Shown here piece by piece: positions 8,552 to 17,471 of a DNA stretch of 64,000 bases. The stretch lies in NCBI RefSeq assembly GCF_000241325.1, contig NZ_BAEI01000092.1, positions 1 through 64,000 on the forward strand, written 5' to 3'. The DNA is from Gordonia polyisoprenivorans NBRC 16320 = JCM 10675 (GTDB lineage: Bacteria; Actinomycetota; Actinomycetes; Mycobacteriales; Mycobacteriaceae). The position numbers were made by a program, and so were the translations under genes. Every line of letters starts with the position of its first letter. Position 1 is the stretch's first letter. The notes under the pieces were generated by a model. It had not been told where the DNA came from, searched no databases, and worked only from the letters and a program-made list of their open reading frames with translations.

Positions 8552-9415
8552 TCACCCGACCTTCGTCTGCACGAACATCGACAGCAGCTGGGTGGCAAGG
8601 AGATTGAGCACAAAGCTGGCGACCACGCTGAGTACGACGGCGGCGTTGACCGCGTCGGCGACCCCGCGCGGACCGCCGCGCGCCTCCATCCCACGCTGAC
8701 AGGCGATGGCGACGACGACCAGACCGAAGATCTCGGCCTTGCCCAGCGCCGCCCACAGATCGACGAGGCCCGCGAACTCGCCGAACGACCCGAGATAGCT
8801 GCCGGCCGCACCGCCCTGGAACGCGACGTTGACGAAATATCCGGTGGCCACACCGACGAAGACGATCTCCACACAGATCAGGGGTGCGATCACGGCCACA
8901 GCCGCAAGGCGGGGGGCGATCACCCGCCGCGCCGGGTCGATACCCATGGTGCGCAGGGCGTCGATCTCCTCACGAACCGTCCGCGACCCCAGGTCGGCGG
9001 CAACCGCCGAGCCGACCGCCCCGCCCAGCAGCAGTGCGGTGGCGATCGGGGCACCCTGCCGCAGCACCCCGAGCGCACCGGCCGCGCCGGCCATCGAGGA
9101 CGCCCCGATCTGCGAGGTCAGGCTGCCCACCTGCACCGAGATGATCACGCCGAACGGGATCGCCACCAACGCGGCGGGGATCGCGGCGACCCCCGCGAAA
9201 AACACCATCTGCCGGTAGGCCTCACGCACCGGGAACCGGCCCCGAACCACGTCTGCGACGCCGAACCCCACCGAGGTCGCGAAGAGATCGAGTAGGCGCC
9301 CGAGGGTCGACACCGAGGAGCCCAGCATGCCCGTCACTCGGCCCCGCTCGCTCACACGCATCGCCACTCCGGTGTCCCCGCCGACCCGATCCGGGTCCTC
9401 GTCCGCTCCCGACAC
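8552..9415 (-). CDS. MlaE/YrbE-type ABC permease, first subunit (YrbEA)
   Basis: 287 residues. MlaE permease family: hydrophobic helices and the conserved cytoplasmic segment TVREEIDALRTMGIDPARR. It opens the mce operon, and its start defines the promoter region shared with the divergent CoA transferase. The GTG at 9415 gives the longest frame. The ATG at 9361 (MRVSERG) has a better ribosome-binding site (GGAG five bases upstream) and may be the true start, giving 269 residues. It pairs with YrbEB as the permease core of a lipid importer. Confidence 0.92.
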   Translation of the reverse strand: MSGADEDPDRVGGDTGVAMRVSERGRVTGMLGSSVSTLGRLLDLFATSVGFGVADVVRGRFPVREAYRQMVFFAGVAAIPAALVAIPFGVIISVQVGSLTSQIGASSMAGAAGALGVLRQGAPIATALLLGGAVGSAVAADLGSRTVREEIDALRTMGIDPARRVIAPRLAAVAVIAPLICVEIVFVGVATGYFVNVAFQGGAAGSYLGSFGEFAGLVDLWAALGKAEIFGLVVVAIACQRGMEARGGPRGVADAVNAAVVLSVVASFVLNLLATQLLSMFVQTKVG

Positions 9416-9577
9416 TCACGCCACCCGAAGGGCGCGTCGTGCCAGTGTGACACGAAAAACAAATTCTGGGTTCATTTTCAGTTTTTTGCGGTTGTCAGGG
9501 CATCGCGGCACGTCAACGGCCTGTGACGAGCTCGGCCGGGATTGCTTCTGGACCGTGATTGGTTACACACTGGTGGC
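9416..9577. promoter_or_regulatory. Divergent promoter region with an imperfect palindrome
   Basis: 162-base spacer between the mce operon and the CoA transferase gene, with an AT-rich core (9455-9490) that stands out from the surrounding DNA. At 9438-9454 there is an imperfect inverted repeat, CGTGCCA-gtg-TGACACG, with six of seven positions matching per arm. It is placed like an operator able to affect both genes. No regulator gene lies nearby, and I cannot assign a protein to the site. Confidence 0.4.
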
Positions 9578-10822
9578 ATGGACGACCCCGACTCCCCGCC
9601 GACCATCACCCCGGACACGGAACCGACGGGTCCACTCGACGGCATCACCGTGCTCGAACTGGGCACCCTGATCGCGGGCCCCCATGCCGCTCGCCTGCTC
9701 GGCGACATGGGCGCCGAGGTGATCAAGATCGAGCCACCCGATCGGCCGGACCCGATCCGCACCTGGGGGCAGGCCGAGGTCGAGGGCCAGCGCTTCTACT
9801 GGACGGTGCACGCCCGCAACAAGCGGGCGATCACCCTCGATCTGCGCGACGACCGCGGACGCGAACTGTTCCTGCGATTGGCCCAGCGCGCCGACATCGT
9901 CGTCGAGAATTTTCGGCCCGGAACGCTCGAACGGCTCGGGATCGGGCCCGAGGTGTTGTGGCAGCACAACGCGGGACTGGTCGTGGTGCGGGTGTCGGGG
10001 TACGGCCAGACCGGGCCCGACGCGGCGCGCGCGGGATATGCCTCGGTCGCCGAGGCCGCCAGCGGGCTGCGCCACATCAACGGCTACCCCGGGCAACTCC
10101 CGCCGAGACTGTCGCTGTCGCTGGGCGACACCCTCGCCGGAATGTACGCCGCGCAGGGCGCACTCGCGGCACTCTACCGCCGGACCGTCACCGGCAAGGG
10201 GCAGGTCGTCGACACCTCACTGCTGGAATCATGTGTGGCGGTGCAGGAGTCGACGATGGCCGACTACGACATGGGCGGTATCGTGCGGGGGCCGTCGGGC
10301 ACCCGTCTCGACGGCATTGCCCCGTCGAATCTGTATCCGACCGCCGACGGAACCCACGTGATCATCGCCGCCAACCAGGATTCGGTGTTCGCCCGGCTGT
10401 GCGCGGCGATGGGACAGCCCGAACTCGCCGCCGACCCGCGCTTCGCCGACCACGCTGCCCGTGGACGCAATCAGGATGAGCTCGACGCCCTCATCGGCGA
10501 GTGGTCGGCGCAGCACGGGGCCGACAAGCTCACCGAGGTGCTCTCGGCGGCGGGAGTCGTGGTCGGGCCGGTGAACACGATCGAACAGGTCGTCGCCGAC
10601 CCCCATCTGCAGGCGCGCGGGATGATTGCCGAGCATTACGACGCCCGGGTGGGCCGGGTGGTCCACGGCCCCGGTGTGGTGCCCCGCTTCGGCGACACCC
10701 CGGGTCGAATCCGCAATGCCGGGCCACCGGTGCCCGGTCACGACAACCACGCGGTGTTCACCGATCTGTTGGGATTGACGGACTCCGAGATCGACGAACT
10801 CCACGAACAGGGCGTGATCTGA
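9578..10822 (+). CDS. CaiB/BaiF family (class III) CoA transferase
   Basis: 414 residues. Class III CoA transferases move CoA between carboxylic acids. Family sequence is clear from the N-terminus (GPLDGITVLELGTLIAGPHA, GAEVIKIEPP) through VENFRPGTLERLG and VVRVSGYGQTGP to the C-terminal GVVVGPVNTIEQV. The ATG at 9578 (MDDPDSPP) places the family's conserved start correctly; an upstream in-frame start at 9542 adds 12 unlikely residues. The stop overlaps the start of the lyase gene (TGATG), so the two enzymes are probably made together. The substrate is unknown. Confidence 0.92.
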   Translation: MDDPDSPPTITPDTEPTGPLDGITVLELGTLIAGPHAARLLGDMGAEVIKIEPPDRPDPIRTWGQAEVEGQRFYWTVHARNKRAITLDLRDDRGRELFLRLAQRADIVVENFRPGTLERLGIGPEVLWQHNAGLVVVRVSGYGQTGPDAARAGYASVAEAASGLRHINGYPGQLPPRLSLSLGDTLAGMYAAQGALAALYRRTVTGKGQVVDTSLLESCVAVQESTMADYDMGGIVRGPSGTRLDGIAPSNLYPTADGTHVIIAANQDSVFARLCAAMGQPELAADPRFADHAARGRNQDELDALIGEWSAQHGADKLTEVLSAAGVVVGPVNTIEQVVADPHLQARGMIAEHYDARVGRVVHGPGVVPRFGDTPGRIRNAGPPVPGHDNHAVFTDLLGLTDSEIDELHEQGVI

Positions 10823-11727
10823 TGAACGTCACCCTCCGCGACGTCGCCATGCGAGACGGATTGCAGATCGAGGAGCCGATCTCACTCGACGCCAAAGTAG
10901 AACTGTTGCAAGCCATCTGCGATACCGGGGTGACCGAGGTCGAGGTGACCGCGTTCGTCTCACCCAGCAAGGTACCCGCACTCGCCGATGCCGCCGAGCT
11001 CTGCACGCACCTCGGCGAGTTTCCCGATGTGCGGTTCTCGGCGTTGATCGCCTCGGTCAACGGCACCCGCCGTGCGCTCGACTCCGGTGTGAGCAATCTG
11101 GAATATGTTGTCTCGGCCTCTGATTCACACAGCCGGGCCAATGTCGGACGCGACACCGACGCGTCGACGGCACTGATCGACGAGATCGTCGGTATCGCCC
11201 ACGACGCGGGAGCCACACTCGAGGTGATCATTGCGACTGCCTGGGACTGCCCGTTCGACGGCCCGACGCCACCGGAGCGGGTCACCACGATCGTCGCCCA
11301 CGCGGTGGCGGCGGGCGCCGACCGCATCAGTATCGCCGACACCATCGGCACGACGACCCCGAGACGGGTGACTGAGCTTGCCGCACAGGTGTTCCCGTTG
11401 ATCGGCGATCTGCCGCTGGGCGCACACTTCCACAACACGCGGGGTACCGGGTTGGCGAGTGCCTACGCCGCCGTGCAGGCCGGCATCACCCGGCTCGATG
11501 CCTCGGTCGGCGGACTCGGCGGATGCCCCTTCGCACCCGGTGCGAGCGGCAATATCGCCACCGAGGATCTCGTCTATCTGTTGCGCGACTGCGGCATCGA
11601 CACCGGCGTCGATCTCGATGCCGCCATCCGTGCCGGACGCGTCGCCATCGGTGCGGTCGGTGGCGGTGACGGGAGCGCGCTGATGCGCGCGGGCGATCGG
11701 AAGCTCGCCACCGGCGAGCCACGCTAG
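10822..11727 (+). CDS. Hydroxymethylglutaryl-CoA lyase-like enzyme (HMGL family)
   Basis: 301 residues. Predicted TIM-barrel aldolase that cleaves a 3-hydroxy-3-methyl-acyl-CoA to acetyl-CoA and a second product. Visible active-site motifs: RDGLQ (residues ~11-15), the metal-binding segment HFHNTRG, and the loop GGLGGCPFAPGASGN with its catalytic Cys. Characterised HMG-CoA lyases have HCHDTYG where this protein has HFHNTRG, so the true substrate may differ. The ATG shares one base with the CoA transferase stop. That pairing suggests activation of a branched acid by CoA transfer followed by cleavage. Confidence 0.85.
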   Translation: MNVTLRDVAMRDGLQIEEPISLDAKVELLQAICDTGVTEVEVTAFVSPSKVPALADAAELCTHLGEFPDVRFSALIASVNGTRRALDSGVSNLEYVVSASDSHSRANVGRDTDASTALIDEIVGIAHDAGATLEVIIATAWDCPFDGPTPPERVTTIVAHAVAAGADRISIADTIGTTTPRRVTELAAQVFPLIGDLPLGAHFHNTRGTGLASAYAAVQAGITRLDASVGGLGGCPFAPGASGNIATEDLVYLLRDCGIDTGVDLDAAIRAGRVAIGAVGGGDGSALMRAGDRKLATGEPR

Positions 11728-11775
11728 ACCGGCCACCTCTCGCCGCAATATCGGTGCGCGGTGGGATGCGTACGG

Positions 11776-13182
11776 TCAGTGCTCGTCGATGTCGCGGTAG
11801 GCGGTCTTCTCGTCACGCATGCGCCGCAGCGGTGTGAACAACGCCCAGGCGGCGGCGATGAGGAAGACACTGATCCCGCCGACGACGAGCGCGATGTCGC
11901 GTGTCCGGGTGGCGGCCCGGTCGGGCGGGACCGGCCCGGCGATCTGCTTCTGCAGCACGGTGTTCGACGCGTGAGGCTGGTCGGGGTCGACGGCGGCGAT
12001 CGGGTCGACCAGACCGTACCCGGTCGCCATGTCGGGCCCCCGTCCACCTGTGTGGGCGGTGCGCTTGATCAGTTCGATCACCTCACCGGCAGACATGGTG
12101 GGGTGCTCGGCGCGGACGAGGGCGACCACCCCGGACACCACTGCGGCGGCGAAGCTCGTTCCGTTGAACGATGATTGGGCACCTTTGATGACCTGCCGGT
12201 TGACCAGCCCGGAGCCGGTGCTGCTCAATGAGACGACGTTTTCGCCGGGGGCGGCGACCGAGACCCACGGACCGGTCAGTGAGGTCGACGCCGGCTCGTC
12301 GTCGGCGGTCACATTTCCCACCGACAGCACATAGTCGGAGAACCATGCGGGACTGGCGTAGGTGGTCATCCTCGACCATTCGGTGGAGCGGGGTACGTTC
12401 GGGTCGACGCCGGGGTTCTGCGGGCAGCGATCCTTGTCGGCGTTACCTGCGGCTGCCACCACCACCACGTTGCGTTGGTAAGCGGCGCGCACGGCGCGAC
12501 CGAGCAGGTCGTCATCGACCGGGGATCCGGTCGTGCCGCAGGCTGCGGCGGAGATGTTGATGACCGTGGCGCCCAGGGACACCGCACGGGTGATCGCATA
12601 TGCCAGCGTGGTGGTGTTGCCGTATCCGGAGGAGACGGCATCGCTGTCGTCGCCGTTGCTGCCGTCGACCTGGTAGGAGTCGCTGTTCTGCCGGATCGAC
12701 AGGATCGTCGCGTCGGGGGCGATGCCACTGAAGCTGTCGGCGGTCGAGGGGCGCGCCGCGATGAGCCCCGCGACCAGCGTGCCGTGTGAGTCGCAGTCGG
12801 TGAGCCCGTCTCCGCTGCCGACGTAGTCGCCACCACCGATCACCTTGCGGAGCCGGGGTTGCGGATGCACACCGGTGTCGATGACCGCGACCGTTTGCCC
12901 GACACCCGTGCTGTAGGTCCAGGCAGCGCGATAGTTCACGGCGAAGCCTGTCGGGTCGACCTGGGACAGATCGGTGCCGGCGGCGAGTACCGGTGTGGCG
13001 CACTGCTGTTGCTGTTTGGTCTTGTCGGTGGGCCCCACCGGACCGCTCGGTGCACCGCCCGCAGCGATCCGCGGTGGGGTCAGGGCTGCGGCGGGCCCTG
13101 TGCCGACGAGTACCAATAACAGCACCGTGGCCAGATGGGCGATGACGACAATCGTGCGTCGCACCCTGATCGGGAGTGTCAT
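11776..13182 (-). CDS. mycP: Mycosin, subtilisin-like protease of the ESX system (MycP)
   Basis: 468 residues. Order: signal peptide (TIVVIAHLATVLLLVLVG), N-terminal extension, S8 subtilase domain, C-terminal membrane anchor (ALVVGGISVFLIAAAWALF). The triad is Asp in VIDTGV (~102), His in DSHGT (~133) and Ser in NGTSFAA (~343), with the oxyanion Asn in AAGNADK. Mycosins cap the periplasmic face of ESX membrane complexes and are needed for secretion. The ATG at 13182 overlaps the eccD stop as ATGA. This is the only mycosin in the locus. Confidence 0.95.
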   Translation of the reverse strand: MTLPIRVRRTIVVIAHLATVLLLVLVGTGPAAALTPPRIAAGGAPSGPVGPTDKTKQQQQCATPVLAAGTDLSQVDPTGFAVNYRAAWTYSTGVGQTVAVIDTGVHPQPRLRKVIGGGDYVGSGDGLTDCDSHGTLVAGLIAARPSTADSFSGIAPDATILSIRQNSDSYQVDGSNGDDSDAVSSGYGNTTTLAYAITRAVSLGATVINISAAACGTTGSPVDDDLLGRAVRAAYQRNVVVVAAAGNADKDRCPQNPGVDPNVPRSTEWSRMTTYASPAWFSDYVLSVGNVTADDEPASTSLTGPWVSVAAPGENVVSLSSTGSGLVNRQVIKGAQSSFNGTSFAAAVVSGVVALVRAEHPTMSAGEVIELIKRTAHTGGRGPDMATGYGLVDPIAAVDPDQPHASNTVLQKQIAGPVPPDRAATRTRDIALVVGGISVFLIAAAWALFTPLRRMRDEKTAYRDIDEH

Positions 13183-14750
13183 CCCCCCACGACCTGGGCG
13201 TACAGGCCGGTTGTCCACGCCAGCGCGGGGAGGACCGCGGCGAGGGCGAGGTAATCCAGGTGGTCGCCGAGTCGCGCCCACCGTGGCGACCTACGGTCGG
13301 TGGCGAACACCGCGATGCCCACTCCGACGACCACCAGCGCGAGGAGGGCGAGAGCGGCGACCGCATACATCGCCGACGGCGCCGTCCGGAGTGCCAGGGC
13401 GGTGATCACCAGAATCGCGACACCACCGAACAGCAATGACGCCGACGGCACGAACGGCAGCTTGCGTGCGCTGCGCAGCATCATCGCGGCCGCGATGATG
13501 GCGTTGAACGTGATGACCGCCCACGGTGTGGGATCGGTGCCGAGGGCTGCGATCGCCGTGCCGGCGATCACGGTTGCCGCGGCTGCCAGATAGACCGCTG
13601 ACCGCGTGGCGCGGGCACGCTCCACGGATTCGGCCACGGCCTGGGCAGAAGGGACCTGTGCGCGGGCACCGGCCGCCGTCCGGCGCTGCTGCTCGCGGCG
13701 CTCGGCACGGTCGAACGGGTTGGTGAACAGCTCGGTGGTGCCTGCCTGCGCGTCGCGGGAGGATTCGCGCTGATTGGTGAGTGGACGGAGCCGACGACGG
13801 TTCATGATGAGTGGGTCGGCTCCCACCGCGACAAACAGACCACAAGTGGCCAGGACGGTACCCGACAGTTGGTCGGTCCAGTGGAAAGCCGCGTGCGCCA
13901 CGGCCACGACCGCGCACAGAGTGAACCCGACCGCCACGCCGACGAATCCGACGTGTCCGGCGCGGACGATGACCTGCCCACCGATCGCGGCGAGAATCAT
14001 GACGCCGCACACGATGGCCGGCGCCCAGGCGTTCACACCGACGGGCAGGTGTGCGCCGCCCACCGATGCCACCCCGAATACCAGTGGCAGGGCCGCCCAT
14101 CCCAGTGCTGCGGCGATCGGCGGCTCGGCGTAGTAACGGCGCGCGACGACGGCGCCGATGACGAGGGCTACGATCACGCCGACAGTCTGATAGGCGAGCG
14201 CGGTGCGCTGGGACAAGCCGAAGTCGCCGAGCAGGAGCAGGTCACACACCGCAACGGCCATTGCCAACCCGACAAATGCCATCACGCGGGCTGCGCGGGA
14301 ACTCCACGCCGGGTATCCCTCCCGATTGAGTCGGGCCACCGCATCGACGACGTCATCGAACAGTTCGGGCGGGGTCAGCGCTCGTTCGGCACTCAGACTG
14401 AACTGGTCGCCGTCCTGCGACCCTGCCATGGCCAGGGTCTGGTCTCCTCGCACCTCACGACCGTTCGCGAGCCGGGTCAGCACCCACCGGTCCCGTTTGT
14501 TGGGAATCCCGTTGGGTTCGTCCTCACGCCTGACATCCCGCGAGGCGATCAGCTCGGCGAGTTCGGGGACGAGGTTCACGACGGGAACATCTATCGGCAA
14601 TTCGATATCGAGTTGGGTACGTCCGCCGAACACCGACACCCGTATGGTCCGCGGCGCGGCCGCGACCATCACCGTCTGCCGAAGCTCCCCTATCCCCGTC
14701 ACAGCGCTCCAATCTAACCGACCGGACACTCCCGTGTGACCCGTGGTCAT
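13179..14750 (-). CDS. eccD: ESX membrane component EccD, copy 1 (mycP-linked)
   Basis: 523 residues. An N-terminal ubiquitin-like domain (RTIRVSVFGGRTQLDIELPI, about residues 35-120) is followed by about eleven transmembrane helices, the EccD architecture. A charged cytosolic loop (TNPFDRAERREQQRR) interrupts the helices. EccD lines the membrane vestibule of type VII machines. The ATG at 14750 lies 29 bases after the last immunity gene. A GTG at 14702, with GGAG five bases upstream, is a credible shorter start. It is clearly diverged from the second EccD at 34946. Confidence 0.92.
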   Translation of the reverse strand: MTTGHTGVSGRLDWSAVTGIGELRQTVMVAAAPRTIRVSVFGGRTQLDIELPIDVPVVNLVPELAELIASRDVRREDEPNGIPNKRDRWVLTRLANGREVRGDQTLAMAGSQDGDQFSLSAERALTPPELFDDVVDAVARLNREGYPAWSSRAARVMAFVGLAMAVAVCDLLLLGDFGLSQRTALAYQTVGVIVALVIGAVVARRYYAEPPIAAALGWAALPLVFGVASVGGAHLPVGVNAWAPAIVCGVMILAAIGGQVIVRAGHVGFVGVAVGFTLCAVVAVAHAAFHWTDQLSGTVLATCGLFVAVGADPLIMNRRRLRPLTNQRESSRDAQAGTTELFTNPFDRAERREQQRRTAAGARAQVPSAQAVAESVERARATRSAVYLAAAATVIAGTAIAALGTDPTPWAVITFNAIIAAAMMLRSARKLPFVPSASLLFGGVAILVITALALRTAPSAMYAVAALALLALVVVGVGIAVFATDRRSPRWARLGDHLDYLALAAVLPALAWTTGLYAQVVGG

Positions 14751-14779
14751 CCGGATGTCCGATATGGCGGTGCGTGCCC

Positions 14780-15664
14780 CTACCGCAACCGATTCCGACG
14801 ATCAAACACCAACGCGCCCGGCAGATACTGCGACTGCACCCCCACCTCAAACCCCGAATCCACCGCCGCACACACCGGACCCAAAATCCGCCACGGCACA
14901 AACCCCTCCTCCGCACGCACCCGATTCTCCACCGGCCGAGTAAAGAACTCCTTATTGCCCTCCAACGCCACCCGCACATCCGCCGGAAACTCACTACGAC
15001 TCCCCGACACCACATCCCACAACAACCGCACCGACGGAAACACCCGCTGCAACACACTCTCGGCCCCCGCCAACGGCGCCAACTCCGGATCCGTCAACCG
15101 CATCACCTCCACCACCTGCTGCGCCACCGGCTCACCCCGCTCACCCCGCAACAACATCTGCCACGCCCGCGCCCACTGCTCCTGATACGGGTCAAACCAC
15201 ACCCCCTCCTCCCTCGATGCCTCCCGCCACTCCGGTTTGAAATCCCGCAACGCATCCAACAACCCCCGATCCCGAGCCACCAACCCCAACCACAACGCCC
15301 CCAACCAATGTGGCGCCATCGTCCGCGGATTCGGACCCGACGATCCCGTCTCCAACGACCGCCCCAACACCTCAAACGACAACCGGCGCTCACCCTTCGG
15401 CAACGACGCCCGCACAAACTGCACCCGACACACCTCACACGCCGCATCCAACAACGACCACACCTCCTCACCCACCACACCACCCGAACCCACCAACGAC
15501 CACACAACCTGATTCACCAGGTAATTCTGAAGACTATGAATGCGATCGCTATTCCACGGTAAACCCAACCCCAATAGGCGCTCTACCCCACGTTCAGCAG
15601 CAACCAATCGACGCTGCACATAACCGTCAGCCTCACAATCATGCCACCGCTCAATATCCACCAT
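14780..15664 (-). CDS. Immunity protein, Imm49-like, copy 3 of a tandem triplet
   Basis: 294 residues, probably cytosolic and mostly helical, with no signal peptide. The C-terminal pattern (GPVCAAVDSGFEVGVQSQYL, then PGALVFD) resembles Imm49 immunity proteins of polymorphic toxin systems. The central region is nearly identical to copies 1 and 2, while the first ~60 residues differ (MVDIERWHDCEADGYVQRR). The stop (TAG at 14782-14780) is early relative to copy 1, as in copy 2. It lies 14 bases downstream of copy 2 and 29 bases upstream of eccD. It should neutralise the adjacent toxin or a variant of it. Family membership was recognised by eye. Confidence 0.7.
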   Translation of the reverse strand: MVDIERWHDCEADGYVQRRLVAAERGVERLLGLGLPWNSDRIHSLQNYLVNQVVWSLVGSGGVVGEEVWSLLDAACEVCRVQFVRASLPKGERRLSFEVLGRSLETGSSGPNPRTMAPHWLGALWLGLVARDRGLLDALRDFKPEWREASREEGVWFDPYQEQWARAWQMLLRGERGEPVAQQVVEVMRLTDPELAPLAGAESVLQRVFPSVRLLWDVVSGSRSEFPADVRVALEGNKEFFTRPVENRVRAEEGFVPWRILGPVCAAVDSGFEVGVQSQYLPGALVFDRRNRLR

Positions 15665-17310
15665 CAGCCAGAATTCCCCTACCGCAATCGATCGCGACGA
15701 TCAAACACCAACGCATCCGGCAAATACTGCGACTGCACCCCCACCTCAAACCCTGAATCGACCGCCGCACACACCGGCCCCAAAATCTGCCACGGCACAA
15801 ACCCCTCACGCATACGCACCCGATTCTCTACCGGCCGCGTGTAATACTCTTTATTGCCCTCCAACGCCACCCGCACATCCGCCGGAAACTCACTACGACT
15901 CCCCGACACCACATCCCACAACAACCGCACCGACGGAAACACCCGCTGCAACACACTCTCGGCCCCCGCCACCGGCGCCAACTCCGGATCCGTCAACCGC
16001 ATCACCTCCACCACCTGCTGCGCCACCGGCTCACCCCGCTCACCCCGCAACAACATCTGCCACGCCCGCGCCCACTGCTCCTGATACGGGTCAAACCACA
16101 CCCCCTCCTCCCTCGACGCCTCCCGCCACTCCGGTTTGAAATCCCGCAACGCATCCAACAACCCCCGATCCCGAGCCACCAACCCCAACCACAACGCCCC
16201 CAACCAATCCGGCGCCATCGTGTACGGATTCGGACCCGACGACCCCGTCTCCAAATGCCGTCCCAACACCTCAAACGACAACCGATGCTCACCCTCCGGC
16301 AACGACGCCCGCACAAACTGCACCCGACACACCTCACACGCCGCATCCAACAACGACCACACCTCCTCACCCACCACACCACCCGAACCCACCAACGACC
16401 ACACACACAACTCAATCAAGTCAGTCCGCAACCCATCGATTCGCAGACTATTCCAAGGCCGATCCGACCCCAACGAACGCTCTACCCCGTACCGAGAATC
16501 ATCAATACGCCACTGCACATAATCCGCAGGCTCCCACTCATGCCACCGCTCAACATCCACCATCAGCCAGAATCTCCCGACCGCAATCGATCGCGACGAT
16601 CAAACACCAACGCATCCGGTAAATACTGCGACTGCACCCCCACCTCAAACCCCGAATCGACCGCCGCACACACCGGTCCCAAAATCTGCCACGGCACAAA
16701 CCCCTCACGCATACGCACCCGATTCTCTACCGGCCGCGTGTAATACTCCTTATTCGCCTCCAACGCCACCCGCACATCCACCGGAAACTCACTACGACTC
16801 CCCGACACCACATCCCACAACAACCGCACCGACGGAAACTCCGTCTGCAACACACTCTCCGCACCCGCCACCGGCGCCAACTCCGGATCCGTCAACCGCA
16901 TCACCTCCACCACCTGCTGCGCCACCGGCTCACCCCGCTCACCCCGCAACAACATCTGCCACGCCCGCGCCCACTGCTCCTGATACGGGTCAAACCACAC
17001 CCCCTCCTCCACCGACGCCCGCATCCACTCCACCTCAAAATCCCGCAACACATCCAACAACCCCCGATCCCGAGCCACCAACCCCAACCACAACGCCGCC
17101 AACCAATCCGGCGCCATCGTGTACGGATTCGGACCCGACGACCCCGTCTCCAACGACCGCCCCAACACCTCAAACGACAACCGATGCTCACCCTTCGGCA
17201 ACGACGCCCGCACAAACTGCACCCGACACACCTCACACGCCGCATCCAACGCAGACCACACCTCCTCACCCACCACACCACCCGAACCCACCAACGACCA
17301 CACACACAAA
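14800..17310 (-). repeat. Three tandem ~0.9-kb gene repeats with near-identical cores
   Basis: The cores of the three immunity genes (about 14800-15510, 15690-16400 and 16580-17310) are almost the same at the nucleotide level, including silent positions, whereas their 5' ends diverge. This indicates recent tandem duplication or ongoing gene conversion. The plus strand here is extremely rich in C and A: in 15421-15480 I count 33 C, 18 A, 5 G and 4 T. The coding strand is therefore G/T-rich, unlike flanking genes, which favour G or C at third positions. Recombination between copies could change the copy number. Confidence 0.85.
15679..16563 (-). CDS. Immunity protein, Imm49-like, copy 2 of a tandem triplet
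   Basis: 294 residues, very similar to copies 1 and 3 through the middle and C-terminus, with a distinct N-terminus (MVDVERWHEWEPADYVQWR). The ATG shares one base with the stop of copy 1 (TGATG), so translation is coupled. Where copy 1 continues as SGDSG after RRDRLR, this copy has TAG. The DNA beyond it still resembles the copy 1 tail, so the shortened end arose by mutation after duplication. Like its neighbours it uses G- and T-ending codons unusually often. Confidence 0.7.
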   Translation of the reverse strand: MVDVERWHEWEPADYVQWRIDDSRYGVERSLGSDRPWNSLRIDGLRTDLIELCVWSLVGSGGVVGEEVWSLLDAACEVCRVQFVRASLPEGEHRLSFEVLGRHLETGSSGPNPYTMAPDWLGALWLGLVARDRGLLDALRDFKPEWREASREEGVWFDPYQEQWARAWQMLLRGERGEPVAQQVVEVMRLTDPELAPVAGAESVLQRVFPSVRLLWDVVSGSRSEFPADVRVALEGNKEYYTRPVENRVRMREGFVPWQILGPVCAAVDSGFEVGVQSQYLPDALVFDRRDRLR

Positions 17311-17471
17311 TCGATCAACTCGACCTGAAGATCATGAATACGATCACTATTCCACGGAAGCTCAAGACCCAACAGGTCCTCAACATCCTCTCGCGCCTCA
17401 TTCCAGCGCCGCTCCACATAATCTTCGGGGCCCCACTCGTGCCACCGCTCAGCATCCACGATATTCACCAT
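16563..17471 (-). CDS. Immunity protein, Imm49-like, copy 1 (adjacent to the toxin)
   Basis: 302 residues, mainly helical and cytosolic. The ATG at 17471-17469 shares one base with the toxin stop (TGATG), the tight coupling expected for a toxin and its cognate antidote. It carries the longest C-terminus of the three copies (RRDRLRSGDSG) and the same Imm49-like end region (GPVCAAVDSGFEVGVQSQYL). Its N-terminus (MVNIVDAERWHEWGPEDYVE) and a segment near residue 150 (VLRDFEVEWMRASVEEG) differ from the other copies. These are the likely specificity-bearing parts. Confidence 0.75.
   Translation of the reverse strand: MVNIVDAERWHEWGPEDYVERRWNEAREDVEDLLGLELPWNSDRIHDLQVELIDLCVWSLVGSGGVVGEEVWSALDAACEVCRVQFVRASLPKGEHRLSFEVLGRSLETGSSGPNPYTMAPDWLAALWLGLVARDRGLLDVLRDFEVEWMRASVEEGVWFDPYQEQWARAWQMLLRGERGEPVAQQVVEVMRLTDPELAPVAGAESVLQTEFPSVRLLWDVVSGSRSEFPVDVRVALEANKEYYTRPVENRVRMREGFVPWQILGPVCAAVDSGFEVGVQSQYLPDALVFDRRDRLRSGDSG

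Noticed and set aside
11728..11775. Terminator between the lyase gene and mycP
   Set aside because: The 48-base convergent gap contains no convincing stem-loop.
14800..17310. CRISPR array suggested by long repeats
   Set aside because: The repeats are ~0.9-kb coding units, not short repeats with unique spacers; no cas genes are seen in the window.
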